A stretch of 64,000 nt of DNA, taken from assembly GCA_022826045.1 (NCBI GenBank), contig JAJDVQ010000100.1, forward strand, positions 1 through 64,000, given 5' to 3'. Under the pieces are notes generated by a model, which was not told the DNA's origin, searched no databases, and saw only the letters and a list, made by a program, of their open reading frames with translations. Shown in pieces: positions 34,138 through 41,940 of the stretch. A program made the translations under genes and the position numbers. The DNA comes from Acidimicrobiia bacterium (GTDB taxonomy: Bacteria > Actinomycetota > Acidimicrobiia > Acidimicrobiales > Poriferisodalaceae). Within the stretch, counting starts at the first letter, position 1; every line of letters begins with the position of its first letter.

Positions 34138-34160
34138 GCGAACTCCATTACTGTCGGTAG

Positions 34161-34292
34161 TGGCCAAGGGCTGCCCGTACCGATGACACGCTCATCATCC
34201 GGGGAGTCAACGTGTTTCCGAGCCAGTTCGAGGAGCTGGTGTCGGCCGATCCGAGGCTGAGCCCGGCTATAGCGGTTCAGTGTCCTCATTGA
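34161..34292 (+). pseudogene. Remnant of a PaaK-like AMP-forming acyl-CoA ligase (C-terminal piece)
   Basis: The frame at 34176-34268 encodes RTDDTLIIRGVNVFPSQFEE and LVSADPRLSP. This is the hallmark start of the C-terminal domain of phenylacetate-CoA-ligase-like enzymes (D-D-M-L-I-I-R-G-V-N-V-F-P-S-Q). No start codon or upstream ligase domain remains; a TAG closes the frame at 34158-34160. A gene of some 430 residues has been reduced to about 30 recognisable residues. Confidence 0.75.
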
Positions 34293-34521
34293 GGATGTCC
34301 AGATACTCGGTGTACGCGTAGATACGGTCGCGCGCCTTTCCGGTGAGCTCGCGTGTGATCCCGAGTTCGCCGAGGCGTCCGAGTGCGTTCGCTGCGTCGT
34401 GCAACTCGTTGATCAGTGCCATGTCGAAGTCAAGAGGCGGATCGGGCGGGAGCGGATGCGGCACGAATGCCTGCACTTCCTCATCAGGGTTAGTTGGGTT
34501 TCGAACGAAGATTCCCTTCTT
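34267..34521 (-). pseudogene. Fic-family protein remnant lacking the catalytic core
   Basis: The frame encodes AFVPHPLPPDPPLDFDMALI followed by INELHDAANALGRLGE, the N-terminal helix region of Fic (AMPylase) proteins. It then runs directly into TGKARDRIYAYTEYLDILNE and DTEPL, the extreme C-terminus of the same family. The whole Fic domain with its HPFxxGNGR loop is missing, so a deletion of roughly 250 codons is inferred. The ORF continues upstream only as a shadow of the NIPSNAP gene. It is not expected to have AMPylation activity. Confidence 0.72.
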
Positions 34522-34620
34522 TGCGGCGGGCGGCGCAGCTGTGGTGCGGGCGCTACGGTTCGGGCAGCGCACGAGCCGGGAGCGTGGTCGGCGGGGTGCG
34601 GCACGTCGAGGGAGGCAGTC

Positions 34621-34929
34621 ATGAGCTTTGTGGAGATGCGGCACTACCGGCTGAAGGTGGGTGCCCCTGAGCGCTGGGTGAAGGAGTACTTCGAGAAGGG
34701 CTACGAAGCGCAGCGCAAGTACCTGGGCGAACCGGTGGGCTACTACACCACCGAGTTCGGTGGCATCAACGAGATCTACCACCTGTGGCGGTACGACACG
34801 CTCGAGGAACGCGCCCAGAAGCGCAAGGCGCTGTTCGAGGATCCCCAGTGGCTGGAGTTCGTCAGGGAGATCGCGCCCCTGGTGGAGATGCAGGAAAACT
34901 TGATGCTGCGCGACATCTTCGAGAGCTGA
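34621..34929 (+). CDS. NIPSNAP-family protein
   Basis: A 102-residue dimeric alpha/beta-barrel (ferredoxin-like) protein. FVEMRHYRLKVGAPERWVKE and a FGGINEIYHLWRYDTLEERA segment are typical of NIPSNAP. The biochemical role of bacterial NIPSNAPs is unclear; they often accompany catabolic genes. ATG 34621 is placed by GGGAGG a few bases upstream. It ends 16 bp before the aldolase gene, so the two are probably one transcript. Confidence 0.85.
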   Translation: MSFVEMRHYRLKVGAPERWVKEYFEKGYEAQRKYLGEPVGYYTTEFGGINEIYHLWRYDTLEERAQKRKALFEDPQWLEFVREIAPLVEMQENLMLRDIFES

Positions 34930-34945
34930 GCTGGAGCGCACACCT

Positions 34946-35749
34946 ATGCCGAACACGATGATGGACACTTGGGCCGCTGGCGACGAGACGCTGGGCACGT
35001 GGCTTTCAATGGCGTCGAGCCATTCGGCGGAGATCGCCGGGCGGGCCGGCTTCGACTACGTCTGCGTCGACATGCAGCACGGCGTGGCCGACTACCAAGT
35101 CGCCGTCGAGATGATGCAGGCCATCGAGATGGGCGGCGGCACGCCGATCGTGCGGGTGCCGTGGAACGAGCCGGGCATCATCGGGCGGGTGCTCGACGCG
35201 GGGGCGCGGGGCGTTGTTGTGCCCATGGTGAACTCGGTCGCCGAGGCGCAGGCCGCCGTGTCTGCCTGCAAGTACCCGCCGCTGGGTGCCCGCAGCTTCG
35301 GTCCGGTGCTGGTGGCTGCCCGGGCTGCGGCGGGGGAGAACTACTTCGAGGTGGCGAACGACACCACGGCCTGCATTCCCATGATCGAGACCCGCCAAGC
35401 AGTCGAGGCGCTGGATGAGATCCTGGCGATCGAGGGCGTCGACGCCATCTACGTCGGGCCGGCCGACCTGTCGATCAGCTACGGCTACGGCCCCGGCTAC
35501 ACCGACGATCACGCCGACTACAAGGCAGCACTCGAGCACATCGCCGAGCGGTGCGCCGCACACGGCGTGGTGCCGGGCATCCACTCCACGGCTGGGCTGT
35601 CGGCGGACCGCCGCGGCAAAGGCTTCCGCATGCAAACCGTGGCGGGCGACGCCATGGCGCTCGGCCGCGGCATCGCCCGCGACCTGCGCACCGCCCGCGA
35701 ATCCGGCACAGCCGAAGCCGCCACCGGAGCCGACTCCAAGATCTACTGA
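34946..35749 (+). CDS. HpcH/HpaI-family aldolase
   Basis: Class II metal-dependent aldolase of the 4-hydroxy-2-oxoheptanedioate aldolase family, 267 residues. Family motifs include FDYVCVDMQHGVADY with the conserved D-x-Q-H-G, TPIVRVPWNEPG, ARGVVVPMVNSVAEA, ACIPMIETRQAVEALDEI with the metal-binding Glu, and AIYVGPADLS with the metal-binding Asp. It cleaves or condenses pyruvate or oxaloacetate with aldehydes in aromatic or sugar-acid breakdown. It is probably co-transcribed with the NIPSNAP gene. Confidence 0.9.
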   Translation: MPNTMMDTWAAGDETLGTWLSMASSHSAEIAGRAGFDYVCVDMQHGVADYQVAVEMMQAIEMGGGTPIVRVPWNEPGIIGRVLDAGARGVVVPMVNSVAEAQAAVSACKYPPLGARSFGPVLVAARAAAGENYFEVANDTTACIPMIETRQAVEALDEILAIEGVDAIYVGPADLSISYGYGPGYTDDHADYKAALEHIAERCAAHGVVPGIHSTAGLSADRRGKGFRMQTVAGDAMALGRGIARDLRTARESGTAEAATGADSKIY

Positions 35750-35851
35750 CGTGCAGAAGCATCGGCCCAGCCGTGACGAATGGTGGGTCTCAGTACGGGA
35801 TGCGCTTGACGAGCTCGATTCCGAGAATGGGTCCCTCGCTGCTATCTGGTC

Positions 35852-37573
35852 TCAGCCGTCGGATGTGTCCGGCTGGTCGACTTCGACATCTTCCGGCCCT
35901 TCGCGGTCGATGAGCGCCTTGGTTCGCCGCGCTGCAGATCCGACTGCTGAGGATGCTGCCGCGGCGGCGTCCGCTGCGAGGCGCCCGGCGGCCTGAGCTG
36001 CGTCGACCGTCCCTCGTCCAATTGCCGTTGCTTGGTCTGCTGCAAAGCGCCCGGCGGCCTGGGCCACGCCGACCGTTGCCGTGCCGGCGTCCGCCGCTTG
36101 GTCTGCTGCGAAGCGGCCGACGGCCGCTCCAGCGGCAGTGGTGCCGCTCGCGACGGCCCGCCCGGCGTCCGCAAGGAAAGATCCGACTGCATCGCCGAGG
36201 GTGCATGCTTGATCGGCGATCTGCCGTATGACGGTGGCCGCGTCTTCTTTGACGAATTTGCTGATCGCATCCAAGGTCACCTTCTCGGCGACGACATGCG
36301 CGAGCACTCCGGCGGTGATTCCGGCGAGCAGCGCAACTCCGGTCGGCCCGCCGGCGATGCCCACGAGCGTGACCGTGCCCAGGACAGATGCCGATGTGAA
36401 CAGGCCCTTGAGCATGCCCTCGGCGAGCTCATCGTACTCGTCTGCAAAGTGCGCCTTCTGAAAAGCGCGTGCCAAGGCAACGATCGCTACCGGCATCAGC
36501 AGCGGGTTGACGCTCACCACCGCTGAAATGCCCATGCCCGTGGCGAGGCGGGCGAAGGTCTCCGTGTCGGCCCGATTCCATCCGAAAATGAGCGAGACCA
36601 CTCCGATGGTGCCGCCCATCAAGTCGCCGGCGTCGTAGGTGTTCAGCTCGCGGAACCAATCCTTGGGTATGCCGAAGGTTGACTCAAGTGAGTCTGCGAC
36701 AGCATCAAAGGTCGCCTTGTCCCAATTGGCCACCGGCAGGCCCCGTGGGGTGGAGACATCGCGGAGCAGACCCTGAATTGCTCCCATCGCTTCTTCGATG
36801 AGACTGTCGTCGGGGGATGCCGCGTGAGCTGCCTTGAATGCGCCGGGGATCGTATGCCCGCCGTCGAACAGCCGGTGCCAACTGCCGCCGATACCGGTAT
36901 CGATGAATGCGGCGTCCATGGCCTTGTCGTAGATGGTGGCACTGCCCTTGACGGCCGCAGCTACCAAACCGTTGATTGATGCGGAGAGATCGCTTGCCAA
37001 GAGCGATTGCGCCGCTGACAGCACTGCTGCCGACCGTTCGATGCTCATGTCGCGGGCCCACCGTGTGCCGGCCGCAATGGCTTGGCCACTGGCAACTCCC
37101 GCTCTGGCCGTTCCGCTGCCGATTGCCCGCCCCGCCGACGCGCCGGCCGCGGCTGCTGTCTTGGCGCTCTCGCCGATGACCTGAGCCGTCGAGGCAGCGG
37201 CTACGCCAGTGGCCTCGGCTGTCTTGCGATATGCGGAAACCGTCGCGTCAGTCGCCTGTTTGGCAGTCGCACGGGCTGTCTCGGCGAGGCGTACGAGGCG
37301 GCCTGGCTCATCGCTCGCGGGATCCTCATCCTCCGACGAAGTGGGCGGCGACGCGAGCGAGTCCATGCTGTCGGACGGCTGGTCGCCCTCAGCCGACAGT
37401 TCGGAGCGACGGTGTTGCATCGCTGCAAAAAGTTCTTCGTCACTGTGGCAGCGCGCTGTAACTGCGTCATCGGGCGCCGACTCGTACAGACCTGTACTCG
37501 CATCGAGGTCAGCGAGGGTCGGCGAGTCCTGCACAGCGTCTTCGTTCACCTTTGCGGAACCGGTGATGCTCAT
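35852..37573 (-). CDS. Repeat-rich amphipathic/hydrophobic protein, unknown function
   Basis: A 573-residue protein I do not recognise. Residues 1-100 are acidic and probably disordered. Residues about 110-185 and about 490-560 are Ala/Gly/Thr-rich amphipathic repeats: AAGRFAADQATAIGRGTVDA and related units recur every 22 residues near the C-terminus. The centre holds a conserved-looking domain (WHRLFDGGHTIPGAFKAAHA, WFRELNTYDAGDLMGG) and hydrophobic stretches (GTIGVVSLIFGW, VVSVNPLLMPVAIVALA, TVTLVGIAGGPTGVALLAGI). It resembles apolipoprotein- or LEA-like proteins in style and could associate with membranes. ATG 37573 follows GAGAGG. Confidence 0.7.
   Translation of the reverse strand: MSITGSAKVNEDAVQDSPTLADLDASTGLYESAPDDAVTARCHSDEELFAAMQHRRSELSAEGDQPSDSMDSLASPPTSSEDEDPASDEPGRLVRLAETARATAKQATDATVSAYRKTAEATGVAAASTAQVIGESAKTAAAAGASAGRAIGSGTARAGVASGQAIAAGTRWARDMSIERSAAVLSAAQSLLASDLSASINGLVAAAVKGSATIYDKAMDAAFIDTGIGGSWHRLFDGGHTIPGAFKAAHAASPDDSLIEEAMGAIQGLLRDVSTPRGLPVANWDKATFDAVADSLESTFGIPKDWFRELNTYDAGDLMGGTIGVVSLIFGWNRADTETFARLATGMGISAVVSVNPLLMPVAIVALARAFQKAHFADEYDELAEGMLKGLFTSASVLGTVTLVGIAGGPTGVALLAGITAGVLAHVVAEKVTLDAISKFVKEDAATVIRQIADQACTLGDAVGSFLADAGRAVASGTTAAGAAVGRFAADQAADAGTATVGVAQAAGRFAADQATAIGRGTVDAAQAAGRLAADAAAAASSAVGSAARRTKALIDREGPEDVEVDQPDTSDG
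35975..36140 (-). repeat. 66-bp imperfect repeats inside the hydrophobic protein gene
   Basis: Two to three imperfect copies of a 66-bp unit, seen as GCTTGGTCTGCTGC(A/G)AAGCG in the plus-strand text, encode the 22-residue AAGRFAADQ-type units. The units diverge at third positions, so they are old rather than a recent expansion. Confidence 0.55.
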
Positions 37574-37778
37574 CTCGTTGCCTCTCATGACGGCACTGCC
37601 CGCGGCGTCCCGCGAAGGCGTCTTGAGATTATCTCGATCGAACAGCGCCTCGGGCGACGCGAAGGTGCGTTCGCTGCTCTTGGCGTCCGAGGCTCATGGC
37701 GCGGTGCTCCGTATGAACCGGGCGGTGCTCGGAGCCCGGACAGTACGATCCGCTGCGGGGACCGACCTGGAGGGGAAC

Positions 37779-38927
37779 GTGGACGTCGACTATCCGATCA
37801 TCTCGGCCGATTCGCACATCGCGGAGGCACGCAACACTTACGTCGACTACATCGACCCCAAGTGGCGCGACGTGGCGCCACGGGTTGAGTGGACCGAAGA
37901 GCGCGGCGATGTGTATGTCATCGACGGCATGAAGCGCACGATCGACATGGGTCTCATTGCGGCCGCAGGCCAGAAGCCCGAGGAGCTCAAGCGCAGCGCG
38001 GCGTACGAGGAACTGCCGGCCAGCAGCTACGACCCGGCCACGCGGACTGCCGACCAGGACCGTGACGGCGTGTCGGCAGAGGTGATCTACCCGTCGGTGG
38101 GCATGGTGCTGTGCAACCACTCCGATCCCGATTACAAGAAGGCGGCCATGGACGCCTACAACCGGTGGATCGCCGACTACTGCTCAGTGGACACCGACCG
38201 GCTGCTGGCAGTGGGGCAGACGGCACTCCGCTCGGTGGAAGAGGCCATCAGCGACATCGAGGCCATGGCCGAGGCGGGCATGCGCGGCGTGATGATGTCG
38301 GGCAACCCCCACACGGAGTTCGACTTTGACGACCCCCGCTGGGATCCGTTCTGGCAGTCCGCCGTCGACCTCAACTTGCCCGTGTCGTGGCACATCCTCA
38401 CCAGCCGCGGCCAAGGCCGGCCCCGCGGGCCGAAAGCGAACGCCTTCATGACCATCATCCGGGCCAACCAGGACATCATGGGCACCTTGGTGTTCGGCGG
38501 CGTGTTCGAGCGCAACCCGGGCTTGCGGGTGGTCTGCGTCGAGGCCGACGCGGGTTGGGTGCCGCATTTCATGTACCGGATGGACCACGCCTACAAGCGC
38601 CACCGGTACTGGCTGCCGCCCGGCCAGGAGCTGTCCAAGCTGCCCAGCGAGTACTTCAGCGAGCACATCTACACGACGTTCCAGGACGACTGGGTTGCGT
38701 TCAAGATGGTGAACGACGTCAACCACAAGCGGCTGCTGTGGGCCAACGATTTCCCGCACTCCGACAGCACCTGGCCGTGGAGCCAAGAACTGCTCGACGA
38801 GCACTCGGCCAATCTGACGCCGCAGCAGACCCAGGACATCCTCTGCAACAACTCGGCCGAGCTGTACGACATCGACCTGTCGAAGCTGCCCGTCGGAGGC
38901 GACCGTCTGGCGGCCAACGCAGCCTGA
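37779..38927 (+). CDS. Amidohydrolase-2 family metal-dependent hydrolase
   Basis: TIM-barrel hydrolase/decarboxylase of 382 residues. It has ISADSHIAEARNTYVDYIDP at the N-terminus with the metal-binding D-x-H, SVGMVLCNHSDPDY, LPVSWHILTSRGQG with a histidine ligand, and LLWANDFPHSDSTWPWS near the C-terminus with the catalytic Asp. The frame is open back to 37209 over the divergent gene; GTG 37779 is chosen for GGAGGGG at 37769-37775. TACGAT at 37746-37751 could be its -10. It is related to, but not a copy of, the enzyme at 10986. Confidence 0.88.
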   Translation: MDVDYPIISADSHIAEARNTYVDYIDPKWRDVAPRVEWTEERGDVYVIDGMKRTIDMGLIAAAGQKPEELKRSAAYEELPASSYDPATRTADQDRDGVSAEVIYPSVGMVLCNHSDPDYKKAAMDAYNRWIADYCSVDTDRLLAVGQTALRSVEEAISDIEAMAEAGMRGVMMSGNPHTEFDFDDPRWDPFWQSAVDLNLPVSWHILTSRGQGRPRGPKANAFMTIIRANQDIMGTLVFGGVFERNPGLRVVCVEADAGWVPHFMYRMDHAYKRHRYWLPPGQELSKLPSEYFSEHIYTTFQDDWVAFKMVNDVNHKRLLWANDFPHSDSTWPWSQELLDEHSANLTPQQTQDILCNNSAELYDIDLSKLPVGGDRLAANAA

Positions 38928-39134
38928 AGCCACAGCGGCGCGCACCGCGGCGGCGACCGTTTGGCGGCTCTGCTTCGGCCTGAGTGCAGTGCCGGTTGCG
39001 CCTCCCTCTCAGCGCTGCCGGGGTGTTCAGCTTCACGGCCGAACCTGTGCATGAGCGCATGAACCCGACAGGTACCTTGGACCGTGAGCGCCGTGTGCCC
39101 TGATCGCGGCCAAGCCAGTCAGGAGTCAGCAGCC

Positions 39135-39911
39135 ATGCAGAGCCACGAAGTCGACTACGAGGTCTTCGGAGACGACTTGCAGTTTGTCGAGGTCGAACTG
39201 GACCCCGGCGAGACCGTCATCGGCGAGGCCGGCACGATGATGTACCTCGAGAACGGCATCACGTTCGAGTCGAAGATGGGCGACGGCTCCGAGCCCGATT
39301 CCGGGCTGTGGGGCAAGCTCAAGTCGGCCGGCAAGCGAGCAATGACGGGCGAGGGCCTGTTCATCACGCACTTCACCAATACCGGTGCCCCCGGCAAGGC
39401 CAAGGCGGCATTCGCGGCGGCCTATCCCGGCAAGATCATTCCCGTCGATCTCGCAAAGATGGGCGGCGAACTGATCGCCCAGCGGGATGCCTTCCTGTGC
39501 GCGGCGTTGGGCACCAAGATCGATATTGCCTTCCAGCGGGGGATCGGCACCGGTCTGTTCGGCGGCGAGGGCTTCGTGCTCCAGCGCCTGTCGGGCGACG
39601 GAATGGCATTTCTGCACGCAGGCGGTTCGATCCGGGCCATCCAGCTGAACAACCAGACCGTTCGGCTCGACACGGGCTGCTTGGTTGCCATGCAGCCGTC
39701 GCTGCAGTATTCGATCGAACGGGCGGGCAACCTCAAGTCGATGTTCTTCGGCGGCGAGGGCCTGTTCCTGGCGACCGTGTCGGGCACCGGCTGGGTGTGG
39801 CTGCAGTCGCTGCCGTTCGAGCGGCTCTCCTCGCGTGTGCTGGCCAATGCGGTCGGCCCGCAGTCGGACGACTCCCGCGGCGTGCTGGCGGGGATGTTCG
39901 AGCGCAGCTGA
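39135..39911 (+). CDS. AIM24-like (TIGR00266-type) protein
   Basis: A 258-residue beta-rich protein of the AIM24/TIGR00266 family. Indicators are [20 protein letters not shown] near residues 17-36, [29 protein letters not shown] and [20 protein letters not shown]. The bacterial function is unknown; mitochondrial AIM24 affects membrane organisation. ATG 39135 has AGGAG at 39121-39125. TACCTT at 39073-39078 could be the -10, starting transcription near the in-frame GTG 39084. Confidence 0.88.
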   Translation: MQSHEVDYEVFGDDLQFVEVELDPGETVIGEAGTMMYLENGITFESKMGDGSEPDSGLWGKLKSAGKRAMTGEGLFITHFTNTGAPGKAKAAFAAAYPGKIIPVDLAKMGGELIAQRDAFLCAALGTKIDIAFQRGIGTGLFGGEGFVLQRLSGDGMAFLHAGGSIRAIQLNNQTVRLDTGCLVAMQPSLQYSIERAGNLKSMFFGGEGLFLATVSGTGWVWLQSLPFERLSSRVLANAVGPQSDDSRGVLAGMFERS

Positions 39912-39970
39912 CGACCCGGCAACCCGGCCAACAGACGTTGCCGACCCATGACGAGGGTTGGCACATCCGC

Positions 39971-40011
39971 TTGACGCGGCTCGCCGTCCCGGCCCTACAG
40001 TCATCGCCATG
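39971..40011 (+). promoter_or_regulatory. Leaderless promoter of the CxxC protein gene
   Basis: TTGACG (39971-39976) and TACAGT (39996-40001), separated by 19 bp, are followed after 7 nt by ATG 40009. Both boxes and the spacing support a leaderless transcript, which may extend into the selenoprotein gene. Confidence 0.55.
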
Positions 40012-41073
40012 CAGCTGACTTCGAGTCGCATCAGCGTCGACGATCTCGCCGAGGCCCAGGAGGCCTGCCACGCCCGCGGGTGGACCGACGGCCTGCCGGT
40101 GGTGCCGCCCACCGACGAAGCGGTTGCGGCCTGCCTGGAATGGGCGATGCTGCCGCCCGATCACCTCATCGGCATCGAACCGGTGCGGGCACGCTCCATC
40201 ACCGCGGAGAAGGCAGCCGTCAATGCCGTCATGGCGGGGTGCCTGCCGCCGCACTTCCCGGTCGTCGTGACCGCGCTCACCGCGCTGCTGCAGCCCCAAT
40301 TCGGCCTGCACGGCCCCACGGCGTCCACCGGCGGCTGCGCGCTGCTGCTGATCGTGAACGGCCCCATCCGGCACGAGCTGGCCATGGACGCCACCTTCAG
40401 CGTGCTCGGGGGCGCCGACCGGTCGCGCGCCGTCATCGCACGAGCCGTACGGCTGGTGCTGGCCAACGTGCTCGATGTCAAGCCCGGCGGCATCGATCGC
40501 TCCACGCTCGGCCACCCCGGCAAGCTCGGCTACTGCATCGCCGAGGACGAGGAGGCCACGGGCTGGATCTCGCTCGGCGATCAGCGGCTCGGCACCGCGC
40601 CCGCCGAGCGAGGGCACGTGTCATCGGTGACAGCGGTGGCCTCGATGGCGCCCCGGCAGGTCATGAACGAGTGGACGACCGACCCCACCGAGCTGTGCGA
40701 GACGCTTGCCGCGGAGATCCGGGCAAGCCAGCTCAACTACTCCATCTGGCCGGGCAACTACGTGGTGGTGCTGCCGCCGCAGCTGCGGAAGCACTTCGAC
40801 GCGGCCGGCTGGACCAAGAACGACATTGCCGCCTGCGTGTACGAGCGGGCACGGGTGCGGCGGGGCGACTGGGCGAGCGTCGGCAAGGGAGCAATCGTCA
40901 AGGACCGGGCCGAGCGCGAGCACCCCGCGTTGGAATCGCCCGAGGATCTGCTGATCGTTGCTGCAGGCGGGCCAGCGGGCGGTTTTGCAGCAGTCATCCC
41001 GCCGTGGCTCGGCACACGCAGTCACGCGGCCACGGTGGCCGTCGGCGCTTGCGTGGACTGCGAAGTGCGCTGA
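40009..41073 (+). CDS. Conserved hypothetical protein with C-terminal CxxC, next to selenoprotein
   Basis: A 354-residue cytosolic protein without a domain that I can name. Striking conserved-looking stretches are GWTDGLPVVPPTDEAVAACL, HGPTASTGGCALLLIVNGPI and AEKAAVNAVMAGCLPPHFPV. It contains ten cysteines and ends with CVDCEVR, a CxxC motif three residues from the C-terminus. The selenoprotein gene follows 260 bp downstream on the same strand. A joint thiol/selenol redox function is inference from this context. The start is fixed by the leaderless promoter. Confidence 0.75.
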   Translation: MQLTSSRISVDDLAEAQEACHARGWTDGLPVVPPTDEAVAACLEWAMLPPDHLIGIEPVRARSITAEKAAVNAVMAGCLPPHFPVVVTALTALLQPQFGLHGPTASTGGCALLLIVNGPIRHELAMDATFSVLGGADRSRAVIARAVRLVLANVLDVKPGGIDRSTLGHPGKLGYCIAEDEEATGWISLGDQRLGTAPAERGHVSSVTAVASMAPRQVMNEWTTDPTELCETLAAEIRASQLNYSIWPGNYVVVLPPQLRKHFDAAGWTKNDIAACVYERARVRRGDWASVGKGAIVKDRAEREHPALESPEDLLIVAAGGPAGGFAAVIPPWLGTRSHAATVAVGACVDCEVR

Positions 41074-41121
41074 GCCGGCAGCCGCGACCGCATGATCTGA
41101 ACGCCGCGCAAGACTCGGCGG

Positions 41122-41283
41122 ATGGAAGACAATTCGCTCGTGCGAGGCGAGGCGGCCACCAGTGGCGGCTTGCTGGCCGATCTGCCTGACGGGTACCTCG
41201 CGTCGGTCGAGGACTATTCCAACGGCGACACCCGACCGCCACGCACGAGGCACAGCCCAGCGCTCATGGCAGCATGTAGCTGA
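41122..41283 (+). CDS. Possible small ORF between the CxxC protein and the selenoprotein
   Basis: ATG to TGA, 53 codons (ADLPDGYLASVEDYSNGDTR in the middle). It has no recognised domain and no clear RBS. It fills most of the gap and lies on the same strand, so it may be a small gene, but chance cannot be excluded. Confidence 0.2.
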   Translation: MEDNSLVRGEAATSGGLLADLPDGYLASVEDYSNGDTRPPRTRHSPALMAACS

Positions 41284-41333
41284 CCGGAGCTCGCCGAGCC
41301 AAGCTGTCGATTCAGGCCTCCAAGGAGAACAGC

Positions 41334-41852
41334 GTGGAATTGCTGGACCCGACCCACGAGCAAGATCCCGCCGGGTTCGCAGCTCCGACGCGGCTGGCCA
41401 CCTTGGAGGGCGCCACCGTCGGCGTGATCTCCAACGGCAAGGAGAACACCAAGCCGTTCTTCGACCATGTCGAGCGCCTGCTGCGCGATCGCCATGGCGT
41501 GGCCAAAGTGATCCGGCGGATCAAGGCCAGCTACAGCGCGCCGGCGCAGCACGAGCTGCTGGCCGAGGCGATGGGCTGGGACGCGGTGCTGGCCGGCGTC
41601 GGCGACTGAGGCAGCTGCTCGTCGTGCAGTCTGCACGACGCCGTCGCCGCCGAACGGGTCGGCGTGCCCGCGATCAGCGTGATGACCAGCGCGTTCATCG
41701 ACGCCGCCGAGCTGATGGCCCGGGTGCAAGGCGTGCCGGACCACCCGTTCACCGTGATCGAGCACCCCATCGCCAGCGCGGATGCAGCAGGGCTCGAAGC
41801 CCGAGCCGAGACGGCAGTGGAGCAGGCCGTCAGGGTGCTGGTGGCGCATTAG
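41334..41852 (+). CDS. UGSC-family selenoprotein (in-frame TGA as selenocysteine)
   Basis: A 172-residue protein read through TGA 41607-41609 as selenocysteine 92. The residues after it are Gly-Ser-Cys-Ser-Ser-Cys, giving the U-G-S-C motif for which the family is named. The N-terminal part (LATLEGATVGVISNGKENTK, FFDHVERLLRD) and the C-terminal part (VPAISVMTSAFIDAAELMAR, FTVIEHPIAS) form one continuous alpha/beta protein; the frame stays open for 81 codons to TAG. AAGGAG at 41322-41327 lies 6 nt before the GTG start. A SECIS-like hairpin begins 10 nt after the TGA. The role is presumably redox and unproven. Standard gene callers would cut this gene in two. Confidence 0.88.
41620..41640 (+). 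promoter_or_regulatory. Bacterial SECIS-like hairpin
   Basis: CGTCGTGCA (41620-41628) pairs perfectly with TGCACGACG (41632-41640) around the loop GTC (41629-41631). The loop begins with G and lies 19 nt after the TGA. These match the known bacterial SECIS rules: a stem-loop just 3' of the UGA with a G in the first loop positions. It would recruit SelB with Sec-tRNA. Confidence 0.8.
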
Positions 41853-41940
41853 CTTCGGGCTGCGCCCGCGGACCGGCAGACCGCAACGACGGGTGCTCCG
41901 GCCGAGGCGCCGGACTTCTCGGACTCAGGAGCAGAGCACG

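Noticed and set aside
35400-37900. Plus-strand ORFs over the repeat-rich protein gene (for example at 37082 and 37209)
   Set aside because: They are antisense or upstream open frames of the amidohydrolase at 37779, which has its own strong RBS and GTG start.
41607-41609. TGA as a nonsense mutation or sequencing error in a cysteine-type gene
   Set aside because: The TGA sits exactly at the U of the U-G-S-C motif, with a suitable hairpin at the right distance and no other damage in the frame. A mutation is possible but less likely.
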